This document shows positions 37,301-43,381 of a stretch of 64,000 nucleotides of DNA, one piece after another. The translations under genes and the position numbers were made by a program. Source of the stretch: Colimorpha sp045222295 (GTDB taxonomy: Bacteria > Bacteroidota > Bacteroidia > Bacteroidales > P3); assembly GCA_045222295.1 (NCBI GenBank), contig JBGUXP010000013.1:1-64000 (forward strand). Direction: 5' to 3'. How positions within the stretch are numbered: the stretch's first letter is position 1; every line of letters begins with the position of its first letter. Under the pieces are notes generated by a model, which did no database searches, was not told the DNA's origin, and was given only the letters and a program-made list of their open reading frames with translations.

Positions 37301-40211
37301 CCTCAGCAACGCCAACGACCTGACCTCGTCGGAGTATCCTGTCGTTCATGTCACTCGTGGCCTTACCGACTCGCTCATCGTCCAGGTGACACCTCTCGAA
37401 GCCACTGCCCAGTCCGATCGTGTCAAGATTTGGGCCTACATTGACTTCAATCGCAATGGCCTCTTCGAACCTGGCCAAGGTGAAGAACTTGTCGCGGGTG
37501 CTTCTTTCTACGACGATGCTACCTACTCTACTTCCATTACTATCCCCAACACGGCCTCTTACGGCTATATGCGTATGCGTATCGCAGTAGCTTCCTATGC
37601 TGATATCAACTCCTCCTCTGATCTTAACAATGGCAGTGTTCCGTCCAACAAGAACGGCCACAATATCGACGCGTTGCTCTTTGTCGATGCCGAGCCTCCT
37701 GCTGTCGACCTTGCAGTCACTCAGATTGTCGCTCCCCGTAGCTATCTTATCCGTGACGACCAGCCGCATGTGGTTTCCTTCCGCATCGCCAACAAGGGTA
37801 CCGAGGATATTACCAATCCCGTATTCAGCTATCGCTTTGATGCCGATGTTACCGACTCGACTTCCAATGGTACCGTTACTTATAATGGTACCCTCCAGCC
37901 GGGCACCAGTGCCATCGTTTCTCTCCCCAGTCATGTCTTCCCCATCGGTGTCTCCAACCTCACCATTTGGCATCAGCTGGAGGATGACGGTAATGTGTCG
38001 AACAACCAGCTCCACTACCAGTACAACCGCTTCCATGTTGTCCGTCTTGTCATGAACGACAACTTCGATATCGACAACAAATGGTATGCGCCGGTAGGCT
38101 ACAACGTCTATACTCACAACTATTGGGAGCTTGGTACCCCCAGCAAGACGAAACTCAATGCTGCCTATTCAGAGCCTAATGCGTGGGTTACCGACCTCCA
38201 CAATACTATTAATACCGGTACGCGTGGCAACGTGAGTTATCTCTATAGTCCTATCATTAATATTTCGCAGATTAGGTCTGACACTCTTTCGTTCCGCCTC
38301 CGTCGCAACCTTATGGGTGGTAGTTCCCTCCATCTTGAGTTCTACAACTTTGAAGGTAAGTGGGTCAAAGTTAATGCCGATTCGCTCACCAACTGGTACA
38401 ATAACACCGAAGACAAGTGCTTCGACAATACCACTGCCGGTAACGACTACAACTACTATTGGATTCCCACCAGTCTTATCTCGGGTGACTTCCAAGAGAA
38501 CGTCCAGTTCCGCTTCGTCTACACCACGCCGATGACGCCTTCTGCCAATGGCTACGGCGATGGTTGTGCTATCGACAACTTCCATGTCGGCCGTGCCCGT
38601 CGTTCGATTGACGTAGGTGTCGTCGCCATTCCTTATCCCACGGCACCTGCCTATGGACAGACCATCTATCCCAAGGTTGTTGTCCACAACTATGGCACCG
38701 ACACCATCCGTAGCCTAAAGATTGGCTACATCCACTTCGGCACCTATCTCCCCAAGGAGACCGTTCTAAACAATATCCGATTGGCTCCGTTGGCCAACGA
38801 TACTGTTACCTTCGATGCATCATTTGTCGTTACACCCGACTTCCCCGACACCTTCAACATCAAAGCCTTCACCATGGTCACCGACGACATCTATCGCGAC
38901 AACGACACTTGCACGGTCAAATTCCCCTTGAGCCCGCTGGCGAACGATATCAGTGCCCACTCCTTCCTCTATCCGCTCGACAATGCAGTGGCCGGCGATT
39001 CTCTAAGGGTCACCCTCCGTGTCCGCAACTTTGGTGTTAATCCTATTTCCACCGCCACGGCATCCTATATCGTCAATGGTCAGAACCGCATTGATGAAGA
39101 GATAGACTTCGAGGCTCTCCTTGGACGCCCGTTGAATTCTATGGAGTACTACAACTACACCTTCCGTCAGCGCTTCCGTGCTCCCATGGGTGTTGTCCGT
39201 CTCACCGGTATCATCAAGAGTCCGCAGAACGACTATATCTACAATGACACCATCACCAAGCGCATCGAAGGTGTCAACTCGGTCCTCGACCTTGCTGCTG
39301 CATCGGTCATTGTCGATACCTCCTCGCATACCGAGGTCCGCATCACTCTTGTCATTGAGAACCGTGGTGCCCGAGGTGTCAACAACTTCGAGGTGGGATA
39401 TTATATTGATGATGATCCCAGTACTGCATGTCCGCCAGAGTATTATCGCCAGAGTAGTCCGCTGCCCGCTGTTACAACAGGCTATTACACCTTCACACAT
39501 ACCCTGCCGACGCGTTCGGCCAGGTACAACAAAGTTACAGGCTATGTCCGTGCTAATGGTGATATAGACCGTACTAACGATACCACCAATGTCATCACAC
39601 GACAGTACATGGACCTGGAGATGGTTCAACTTATCGTCATCGAGAACGCTCAGCCCGATTGCCAGCTCATTGGTATCGTCAAAAACTGGGGCAACATTCC
39701 GTTGCGCTCCGGTGTACATATTGATGGCACCATCAATAATAGGGATTTCAGTGAGAATTTCGATCAACCTATTGGTGCAGGCCAAGCGGCAGTCCTCTTC
39801 TTCCCCGGACGTATCCAGAAGAGCCCAAATCGCCACTATGAGGGCACTGCCAGACTGGTTATCGGTAGCACTGATGCCAATCCAGACAACAACCAGACTA
39901 ACTACATTGAGGTCCGTGGCCATTGGGAGAATGATGTGCCGCTGGTTGAGAGCGACAACCTCATCCTTGACCAGAACTACCCCAACCCCTTCGAGGGCCG
40001 TACCACTATCCCCTTCACGCTGCCTAACGCTGCCAATGTCCACTTCTTCATCATCGATGCTATGGGACATGTTGTCAACAGCTTTGACCGCCACTATTCC
40101 GCCGGTGCCCAGTCCATCACGGTCGACATGTCGAGTTATGCCTCGGGCATCTACTACTATGGCATTGTGGTTGATGGACAGCGTCTCATGAAGAAGATGA
40201 TTCTCCGCTGA
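28374..40211 (+). CDS. Giant (3945-residue) multidomain T9SS-secreted surface protein
   Basis: A signal peptide (about residues 1-21) is followed by an adhesive MAM/concanavalin-like domain (23-215). There are two parallel beta-helix regions (about 672-1043 and 2019-2423), each opened by a sequence of the type DFRTVEDFLFAL or DYRSFGEAIDTL plus VAPG.Y. About eleven CARDB-like modules with VRVRNYG or similar cores lie near 1123, 1538, 1927, 2493, 2602, 2835, 3129, 3428, 3541, 3653 and 3763. A GEVED-like domain (IWAYIDFNRNGLFEPG) is near 2995-3080 and a second MAM-like domain near 3229-3408. The last 85 residues are a T9SS type A sorting domain (NYPNPFEGRTTIPF... ending KKMILR). It is predicted to be carried out by the T9SS encoded 10-15 kb away. 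Function is unknown; adhesion or glycan binding is plausible. Its stop overlaps the tilS start. Confidence 0.88.
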   Translation: MKLRFLLPSVIFLFCGLISHGQVTQLYYQGFETGEAERFAVMPSSNKAYSSTFYVSGSRSLELQQKASNGGDVELILDTLDFTQNTSWSYITLDFDHICDVSAQGQTHMCRILYKRVGEAENSWHAFNGSHYKTERGSANFGSLAFNRAAYTEWESGTLDNEDWKSERFELNDLTPSLSPTERQQLKLQIKFVIRPSANTTTGVWRLDNISVRVSPNPMVSPTINMVSYPDGFYYPSSRGARIEMNPVTTVSAGINPDSVYLFYKAGVNGTPVRLQMAPVAGATGRYRANIPFFGYDTLMAFYCVARDNTTNSNMATFPSSANSWIEYKCVRGTEHNWEMMDAAQKSKFTGQARSTSDKIPFIGMADGKSEWVFDSALMAEAGYKAGEMTAMKFTFSDHTNTVTRQRLQVKMKNVPTSYTVNTSTINFPFTTSFMKVVYDGSFTINEANADSSQTMQFQDTFYYAGKDVVMQVVFDDTQNKTASKVKMINAHPQKKSIYFLFGDEYQGYHPITNPTDMAMADEKSEFCPAMVLTAKKNLPLLYDMGFDTDRSDTATYGLVTPDSLVAMTLDDHSIQVRLKNQGALPVNAIRISYSIDDTLATGSYNWTGNLAGGAVTRVTIAQNVPLPAGSYRLKVWVEDTLTAGGQQYRDHEPYNDTIMSKFIVCEGPMHGVRYIGGANADFRTVEDFLFALESCGVDDTLVVKLAPGLYRRFTMPSVIGVSDANYIVFEPASGMVEFYSSDSTGSIVNLQKVSYVRFRNINFVRRSSKLTDMVLLGASSTGCHFEGCSFVDSLSNPAANMRIASMINTNYANGIVVDSCTFVGGKVGVSVAGQATDLRSSNNTVKRSTFRNQYDNAVDVNYQTNVVIDHNEMYDVLTLSTGVLQLNGCSGLTRVTGNKVYTTHGSAGIALQNLEGTSTDRIVVANNMVVCADGGSSNQLRPPLNVISSTWTDVVYNSVKMTAPQRNNIAAVAFGSGGNSIQNSRFLNNIVVTLDNNNYALSYMPGSVTNNTVGHNVYYTLGSILNKKSGSASMTLADWAVAVPEDTNSVSVNPNFLNGSLVDLRTYNRLVKGVGIPVTTVTTDMYDTLRSLTAPCPGAFEFSSLLYDFEPEALVSPLLEDCHMPIPVELAVRLRNSGTSTCDNLSLKYQVGNGPIHTLTLTDTIPAEDTVTIWTGEMLTLPANGTRDSVYALKVWTDYTNDPNQTNDTNVFQVTSKYHPARPNDDSIQVAYATAATITPTSGIEQWRVYNNTSAAQQKSELSWFLDTTAAEPFFIGPTLTTDTLRMDTAFYFRQKRNKPIVRITQLEFKKDGTGVTPTMPYWMSNSRKFAVQLTNIGDAPAQLEGDTLRLLKAATNSGGTITVTDYVFGDVTIEPGTSLIVQAVSGNPSDATRTIHATTMSSAEVKYNQNCAIIYKHNGAVEDAVATNAVTTTAVNKPKNWNEQNVPSYVWLGAGVNTSSSSSTAGIVRTAFNGLASDWSVATNSNKMFLNTIDPNWIRYEDNGCEGQFAIFKVKILAPPTADISLDAPTLPQSRCGMGIENVSVRVRNYGIQPVDSIVLHYTAGGDTVTESVNTVVPANGSIFYTFSGQTNMAFSHDSLVTVRVWSDTVSGDYIHTNDTNVASVFVPFTPEAPDSQLVHIVSYGERNTATLIPPAGLIPVWYNYDGDAVDTGYTNISEILYVGGTRNVSYMVFDTFQAIVGVGTTTNGNTDYPSPYQPGKKFAKQQYIYSASELRAAGLHAGYIDSVAFELKNFVNANLNSVSFDQYTISMGSTADTVFATTSDWKSTTRVYSRTPMVINRADCDTWVTHQMDNPYYWDGVSSLVVQIVHNISTAVTSGVKSAYSTKNNTTLYKADNNDFTPSTTEYSGTGTRGNKRPNIRINNTSYGCEGPQTPYTVQMVNVPAVDMTVLWPHGVDTLQYNSCNDIPIYVRVRNQGLSEGTDTKLYYYYDTMAVDSITVSSSIASGATLDTMLFSRHMAPGRHKVKVVVSAPGDIITSNDTIVRSFMVRFCNGSYTIAANDGDYRSFGEAIDTLNIVGVQGPVVFNVAPGTYTEQVVLNNIPGSSAEHTIGFVGTGNDVLLTAPTTQANNYVMLLDSTSYVTLSNFRIEARPTVTGTAGNYANALVMSKGGHITIDSLAIKVKGSIDNANASCVVLQGEVTDLTFTNNVLDSGYFSIRHSGAVTNYSDFVITNNVFRNFKSQGVNLRGVTNLQFDANEIASGFGSNGRALTGLYLSQTAGGLSVQKNKINLIDNFSGGKRGIVVINANCSASAPGLVANNMISCSGSGTATQKPAGIYLDTASTYLNIYFNTVRISHGTTSTAYSENSYAFYAGNTVSHIQVMNNIFANFSKGYAYYVSEINTLTISNYNGYYSASNRPLFWKNFRTSLTALQNYNSDDAYSVFDEPLFRANDDLHLTSTNFANIAQYNSDVPDDIDGTIRVQSPGPTMGAHELFVMTHDVAVVRIIEPIMPTNVNSFSSPNNMPPHIESNPVRVIATFRNNGMAPETNVHWYAYIEGHQDSTQTQLKSLGTLARNQSKTDTVMMPTVLGITDTNIVHVVVVIPIDSVPDNNDLTTKMWLAPAYNLKAVNISTDHTGCGMDNTIVKINVKNEGFKDIPANTTFKIGFLPEITFPANITVPTMPSTPVEENTTLSNQLLMGQNVTINFSQSANFYPTDVDPTDIESQGMKFRLRGWVNYPLDITQTNDTTPKNSTTISSYYTPEPPEGTETVVDYGTWGTVHASQENSRPIKWYRDTLATPFYQPSQYTASCTWSNTPQYFHDSTYYLMCYSSKNCPSNFSTVQVHVNPRVPNDVAFEAILAPLGGRVYMENDTVRVRIVNYGTRSQTNIPVSYQLLKKQGNNYVPEGQPVTETVRTTIASDQTHEYTFTQLLNFTDPTQASNYKLRVWTDLVNDAVRRNDTIRYDYAFSSLPVSTYNPQKPSDPTFDITRVSFNSLDFECPQLGRGLTDLANLSNANDLTSSEYPVVHVTRGLTDSLIVQVTPLEATAQSDRVKIWAYIDFNRNGLFEPGQGEELVAGASFYDDATYSTSITIPNTASYGYMRMRIAVASYADINSSSDLNNGSVPSNKNGHNIDALLFVDAEPPAVDLAVTQIVAPRSYLIRDDQPHVVSFRIANKGTEDITNPVFSYRFDADVTDSTSNGTVTYNGTLQPGTSAIVSLPSHVFPIGVSNLTIWHQLEDDGNVSNNQLHYQYNRFHVVRLVMNDNFDIDNKWYAPVGYNVYTHNYWELGTPSKTKLNAAYSEPNAWVTDLHNTINTGTRGNVSYLYSPIINISQIRSDTLSFRLRRNLMGGSSLHLEFYNFEGKWVKVNADSLTNWYNNTEDKCFDNTTAGNDYNYYWIPTSLISGDFQENVQFRFVYTTPMTPSANGYGDGCAIDNFHVGRARRSIDVGVVAIPYPTAPAYGQTIYPKVVVHNYGTDTIRSLKIGYIHFGTYLPKETVLNNIRLAPLANDTVTFDASFVVTPDFPDTFNIKAFTMVTDDIYRDNDTCTVKFPLSPLANDISAHSFLYPLDNAVAGDSLRVTLRVRNFGVNPISTATASYIVNGQNRIDEEIDFEALLGRPLNSMEYYNYTFRQRFRAPMGVVRLTGIIKSPQNDYIYNDTITKRIEGVNSVLDLAAASVIVDTSSHTEVRITLVIENRGARGVNNFEVGYYIDDDPSTACPPEYYRQSSPLPAVTTGYYTFTHTLPTRSARYNKVTGYVRANGDIDRTNDTTNVITRQYMDLEMVQLIVIENAQPDCQLIGIVKNWGNIPLRSGVHIDGTINNRDFSENFDQPIGAGQAAVLFFPGRIQKSPNRHYEGTARLVIGSTDANPDNNQTNYIEVRGHWENDVPLVESDNLILDQNYPNPFEGRTTIPFTLPNAANVHFFIIDAMGHVVNSFDRHYSAGAQSITVDMSSYASGIYYYGIVVDGQRLMKKMILR

Positions 40212-41446
40212 TGCTTGGGCGGTTCATAGACTATATTCGTGAGCAACACCTCTTCCCCTCGGGGCAGGAGGTGTTGCTTGCCGTTAGCGGTGGTCGCGAT
40301 TCTGTCTGCATGGCCCATCTTTTCCATCGGGCAGGCATCCCCTTCGCCATTGCCCACTGCAACTTCCACCTCCGTCCTGGCGACTGCGACCGCGACGAGG
40401 CCTTCGTAAGGCGGCTCGCCGACACTTACGGCGTCCCCTGCCATGTCGCCTCTTTCGACACCCGCGCCGTCGCCTCCGCTACGGGCGAAAGCATCGAGGA
40501 AGCCGCCCGCCGACTCCGCTACGAATACTTTTCATCACTCATCACTCATCACTCGTCACTCACCTGTGTCGCCACCGCCCACCACCGCGACGACTCCATC
40601 GAGACCTTCTTCCTCAACCTCTTCCGCGGCACTGGCATCGCCGGCCTCCACGGCATCCGCCCCATTTCAACACTCAACACTCAACACTCAACACTCACCA
40701 TTGTCCGCCCCCTCCTCTGCTTCTCCCGGGCGGAAATCGACCGCTATGTGGAGGAACACCATCTGGAGTATGTCGAGGACAGCACCAACAGCGAACTCGA
40801 CGCCCGCCGCAACCAGTTGCGGCTACGCCTCATGCCGTTGCTCCGCGAGCTCTACCCCTCCATCGACGACACCATGGCCGCCAACATCGAGCGCCTCCAC
40901 GACACCGAGCTTATATATAAAGAATATATAGAGAGTCTCCGCTCCTCGCTCCTCACTCCCCACTCATCCCTCCTCCTCAATCTCCCCTTCCAAATCCTCT
41001 CTTTCGACTTAAGTGACCTTAAGGCCCCTAAAGACCCTAAGGCCCCTGGAATCCCTGGCGTCGCCTCTTCCATCCTCTTCGAGCTCCTCCATCCTTTCGG
41101 CTTCAATGCCTCGCAGGTCTCCGACATCCTCGCTGCCACCGAAAACGGCAAGCTCTTCTTTTCCTCGACCCATGTCGCCGAGCTGCATCGGGGGCAGCTG
41201 CTTGTGGCACCCCAGGTGGAGCCTGCTCCGGGACGGCATCCCCAGCCCGGCGACCGCATAAAGCTGAAAAAAGGCAGCCGCCTCCTCAGCGACTACCTCA
41301 AGGACTTGGGGCTCTCGCGCATCGAGCGCCGGCACCTACTGTTGGATTCTTCTCACGGCGACGAGCCGGTCGGCACGGTCGCTGGGCTCGCGGTGGTAGA
41401 CAAAGATGGTGTAGTTGTTGGTCATCTCCCAGTGGTCACCCTCTAG
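40211..41446 (+). CDS. tilS: TilS, tRNA(Ile)-lysidine synthase, repeat-invaded and altered at the C-terminus
   Basis: The 411-residue protein has the PP-loop AVSGGRDSV near residue 25 and AHHRDDSIETFFLNL near 123, which place it as TilS. TilS attaches lysine to C34 of tRNA-Ile(CAU), an essential reaction. Four extra segments, at about residues 108-118, 153-163, 243-256 and 266-283, are encoded by short tandem repeats. The C-terminal domain begins normally (GDRIKLKKGSRLLSDYLKDLGLSRIERRHLLL) but then lacks the usual closing strand with VVGxRxDxRFKV. Instead its last 37 codons lie antisense to the end of the plug gene. The start overlaps the previous stop (TGATG), so translation is probably coupled to the giant protein. 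Confidence 0.9.
   Translation: MLGRFIDYIREQHLFPSGQEVLLAVSGGRDSVCMAHLFHRAGIPFAIAHCNFHLRPGDCDRDEAFVRRLADTYGVPCHVASFDTRAVASATGESIEEAARRLRYEYFSSLITHHSSLTCVATAHHRDDSIETFFLNLFRGTGIAGLHGIRPISTLNTQHSTLTIVRPLLCFSRAEIDRYVEEHHLEYVEDSTNSELDARRNQLRLRLMPLLRELYPSIDDTMAANIERLHDTELIYKEYIESLRSSLLTPHSSLLLNLPFQILSFDLSDLKAPKDPKAPGIPGVASSILFELLHPFGFNASQVSDILAATENGKLFFSSTHVAELHRGQLLVAPQVEPAPGRHPQPGDRIKLKKGSRLLSDYLKDLGLSRIERRHLLLDSSHGDEPVGTVAGLAVVDKDGVVVGHLPVVTL
40532..40563. repeat. 7-bp tandem repeat in tilS (site 1)
   Basis: The units are CATCACT three times, then CGTCACT. They encode SSLITHHSSLTC, between a helix and the strand that leads into the AHHRDD motif. Confidence 0.92.
40667..40698. repeat. 7-bp tandem repeat in tilS (site 2)
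   Basis: The unit CAACACT is repeated four times. It encodes STLNTQHSTLTI, placed just before the IVRPLLCFSR motif. Confidence 0.92.
40937..40977. repeat. 7-bp degenerate tandem repeat in tilS (site 3)
   Basis: The units read CGCTCCT, CGCTCCT, CACTCCC, CACTCAT, CCCTCCT. They encode LRSSLLTPHSSLLL in the linker between the catalytic and C-terminal domains. Confidence 0.75.
41007..41059. repeat. 9-bp tandem repeat in tilS (site 4)
   Basis: Six units: GACTTAAGT, GACCTTAAG, GCCCCTAAA, GACCCTAAG, GCCCCTGGA, ATCCCTGGC. They encode DLSDLKAPKDPKAPGIPG. Confidence 0.9.
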
Positions 41447-42619
41447 CGTCTCCGTCACCGACGGTCCAAGCTCTCCCCCTACCATAGGGGGAGTACCCCG
41501 AAGGGGGGATGGGGTACATAATAACTGATAGGAATAGTACCCCTGCTTCAGCAGCAGCCGCTTCACGTAGGCCTTGTATTCCGGCTTGTATTCCATGCGG
41601 CTCGCCGAGTCGAGTTTCCAGTCGGTAAGCTGACCGACGACGTAGACGTTCTTGTCGAGCCACGGATGTGCCATCGGCAGGCTGATGTTCACCCACACAT
41701 AGTCGGCCTGCAGCGCCTTGTTCTGGCGGTCCCAGACGTTGACCTTCATACCTCCGTTCAAGGTCTTGTCGCTCTGTAGGAAGTGTTTCTTGCTGCGGTC
41801 CTCTTCGGGACGCACCATGGCGAACACCTCGCCGCCGTATTCCTCGATACGCACGATGTTGTACATTGGTGCCCTCAGGTTGCTGCAGTCGAAAAAGCGG
41901 AATGTGTTGCCCCCGTCGAATATGTTGCTCTGGCGGTAGCGGTAGGCGAGGTTGCGGCCATCGTAGCCGCTGAATTCCAGCCATCGCTGGTTGTCCAGTC
42001 GCCCGTTCTGCTGCACCAGCACCCGTTCGTATTCCTGACGCACCTGAACGCTTTGGGACGCAGTCTGTTGGGCCTCTATAATTACGTCTATTTCCTGCCT
42101 TTTCAGGAGGTCGGCTCCATCGTAGGGACGTTCCGTCGTGGCCTCCACGCCCACGGCCTGCTCGCTCACCCAGAAGCGTCGCGTCAGCAGTGTGTCGCCC
42201 TCCGTGTCGGTCACTGTCACCACGTAGTTGCCCGAGTGGATGAATTCGGCATATTTGGCCGGCACCATCTGGTGGTAGTGGATATAATTGCGCAGGGTGG
42301 TGAACGAGAACTCCACGTTCTCAATCTCGCCGCTCTCGAAGCCGTTCATAAACTCGTAGGGCTCCAGGTCGTCGCGTCGCCAGTCGGCATCGCAATGGGC
42401 TATCGTATAGCGCAGGTTCTCAGCCTCGTCAGCCAGGATGTCAAACTGCAGCAGCATCCGTTCCCCCGCCCCCATCGTCAGCACCGGAGCCTCCAGCTCC
42501 ACGCCGCCGCGCGTCAGCGTCACCGTCTTCACGTCGGCACGCCACGCCGAGTCCGTCACACGTTGTCCCCAGGACACGCTGCCCAGGGTTAGAATCATAA
42601 GTGTCAGTATCTGTTTCAT
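41336..42619 (-). CDS. T9SS Plug protein (DUF5103 family)
   Basis: The 427-residue protein has a signal peptide (MKQILTLMILTLGSVSWG) and the family pattern: an N-terminal strand domain with HCDADWRRDDLEPYEFMNGFE near residue 75, FTTLRNYIHYHQMVPAKYAEFIHSGNYVV, then the C-terminal YTIFVYHREPSDRADRLVAVRR. DUF5103 proteins include Plug of Flavobacterium johnsoniae, which closes the large SprA channel of the T9SS. The start at 42619 directly precedes the signal peptide. The 3-prime end runs antisense over the last 111 bp of tilS, and the 5-prime end lies within the preceding minus-strand gene. An interspersed repeat encodes about 16 residues near the C-terminus. Confidence 0.86.
   Translation of the reverse strand: MKQILTLMILTLGSVSWGQRVTDSAWRADVKTVTLTRGGVELEAPVLTMGAGERMLLQFDILADEAENLRYTIAHCDADWRRDDLEPYEFMNGFESGEIENVEFSFTTLRNYIHYHQMVPAKYAEFIHSGNYVVTVTDTEGDTLLTRRFWVSEQAVGVEATTERPYDGADLLKRQEIDVIIEAQQTASQSVQVRQEYERVLVQQNGRLDNQRWLEFSGYDGRNLAYRYRQSNIFDGGNTFRFFDCSNLRAPMYNIVRIEEYGGEVFAMVRPEEDRSKKHFLQSDKTLNGGMKVNVWDRQNKALQADYVWVNISLPMAHPWLDKNVYVVGQLTDWKLDSASRMEYKPEYKAYVKRLLLKQGYYSYQLLCTPSPLRGTPPMVGGELGPSVTETLEGDHWEMTNNYTIFVYHREPSDRADRLVAVRRIQQ
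41469..41515. repeat. Interspersed palindromic repeat A, copy 3, inside plug
   Basis: CTCCCCCTACCATAGGGGGAG is followed by CCCCGAAGGGGGG and ATGGGGT, the same hairpin order as copy 2. On the minus strand it encodes TPSPLRGTPPMVGGELGPS within the Plug reading frame. Confidence 0.72.
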
Positions 42620-43265
42620 GGTCGTTTCTGTTCTGTGTTTCAATGTTTTCTGTTAGCTCAATATAACTCGTCTCCGAGGCCCGCTGCTGGTAGTCGGTCA
42701 CGAAGCCGTAGAGGTGAAACCCGTGGTCCAGCCATTCGTTGGGGAGTCTCATGCTCAGTCGTTTGGAACGCCTCAGGACGGCGCTCGACAGCAGCGACTG
42801 CTTCAGCTCCGGGCAGTAGGCCATCACCCTCACCTCGTCGTCGCCGTCGGCACGCAGATGCAGGGGATTCTTCTCGAATTCCACTCTCAGCACTCCCTCG
42901 TCGTCCACCATTGCAGGTCCGAATCCTACTGGTGCCACGGGGCCGCTGCTTACGGCAAGATTCATGTAGTCAACGCCTTGCGATGTAAAGAGGCGCTTGT
43001 TCATCTTCACGAAGAGGTTGCCCTCGGTCAAGCCCTTGTCCATCGATGCCTGGCGCAGGCCGAAGCGCAGCGTCGTCGTCAGGCGCGACGCCATCTGCAC
43101 CATGTCGCGGAAGAGCATGCGGTGCTCCTGCTGGGCTTCCGTCCGCGGGTTGCGCACGCGTCGCGGCCGTGCCCGCAGGCACCACCGTCCGCGCCACTGG
43201 TAGCCGATGACAGGCCCTATTGTCCCACGGTAACCGTCTAATATTCCGTATGTTTGCTTCGCCAT
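42441..43265 (-). CDS. DUF6266-like protein with an overlapping C-terminal extension
   Basis: The 274-residue frame starts MAKQTYGILDGYRGTIGPVIGYQWRGRWCLR, a pattern I associate with DUF6266 proteins of Bacteroidota, whose function is unknown. About the first 210 residues look like a real folded protein. The last 60, after TSYIELTEN, are Asp/Gly/Ala-rich and coincide with the plug signal-peptide and N-terminal coding region read in another frame. I infer the original stop near 42640 was lost and the frame runs on. No signal peptide is seen. No database check was possible, so the family name is tentative. Confidence 0.6.
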   Translation of the reverse strand: MAKQTYGILDGYRGTIGPVIGYQWRGRWCLRARPRRVRNPRTEAQQEHRMLFRDMVQMASRLTTTLRFGLRQASMDKGLTEGNLFVKMNKRLFTSQGVDYMNLAVSSGPVAPVGFGPAMVDDEGVLRVEFEKNPLHLRADGDDEVRVMAYCPELKQSLLSSAVLRRSKRLSMRLPNEWLDHGFHLYGFVTDYQQRASETSYIELTENIETQNRNDHETDTDTYDSNPGQRVLGTTCDGLGVACRREDGDADARRRGAGGSGADDGGGGTDAAAV

Positions 43266-43337
43266 AACCTAATTTTTTTTGCTTATTATAACGTAACAAT
43301 CACCTATTTATTGCCTACTATCGAAAGTTTTTTTCAG

Positions 43338-43381
43338 GAGATAGCAAAGAGAATATAAAGAGATAAGAAAGAGATGATATT
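43338..43381. repeat. 11-bp tandem repeat, four copies (intergenic)
   Basis: The units are GAGATAGCAAA, GAGAATATAAA, GAGATAAGAAA, GAGATGATATT. It lies upstream of the DUF6266-like gene and of the decayed T9SS cargo gene, which diverge. Confidence 0.8.

Noticed and set aside
35046..40094. Further antisense frames of 483, 389 and 363 codons over the giant gene
   Set aside because: Same reason: aligned with the sense codons, low-complexity composition, no promoter or recognisable domain.
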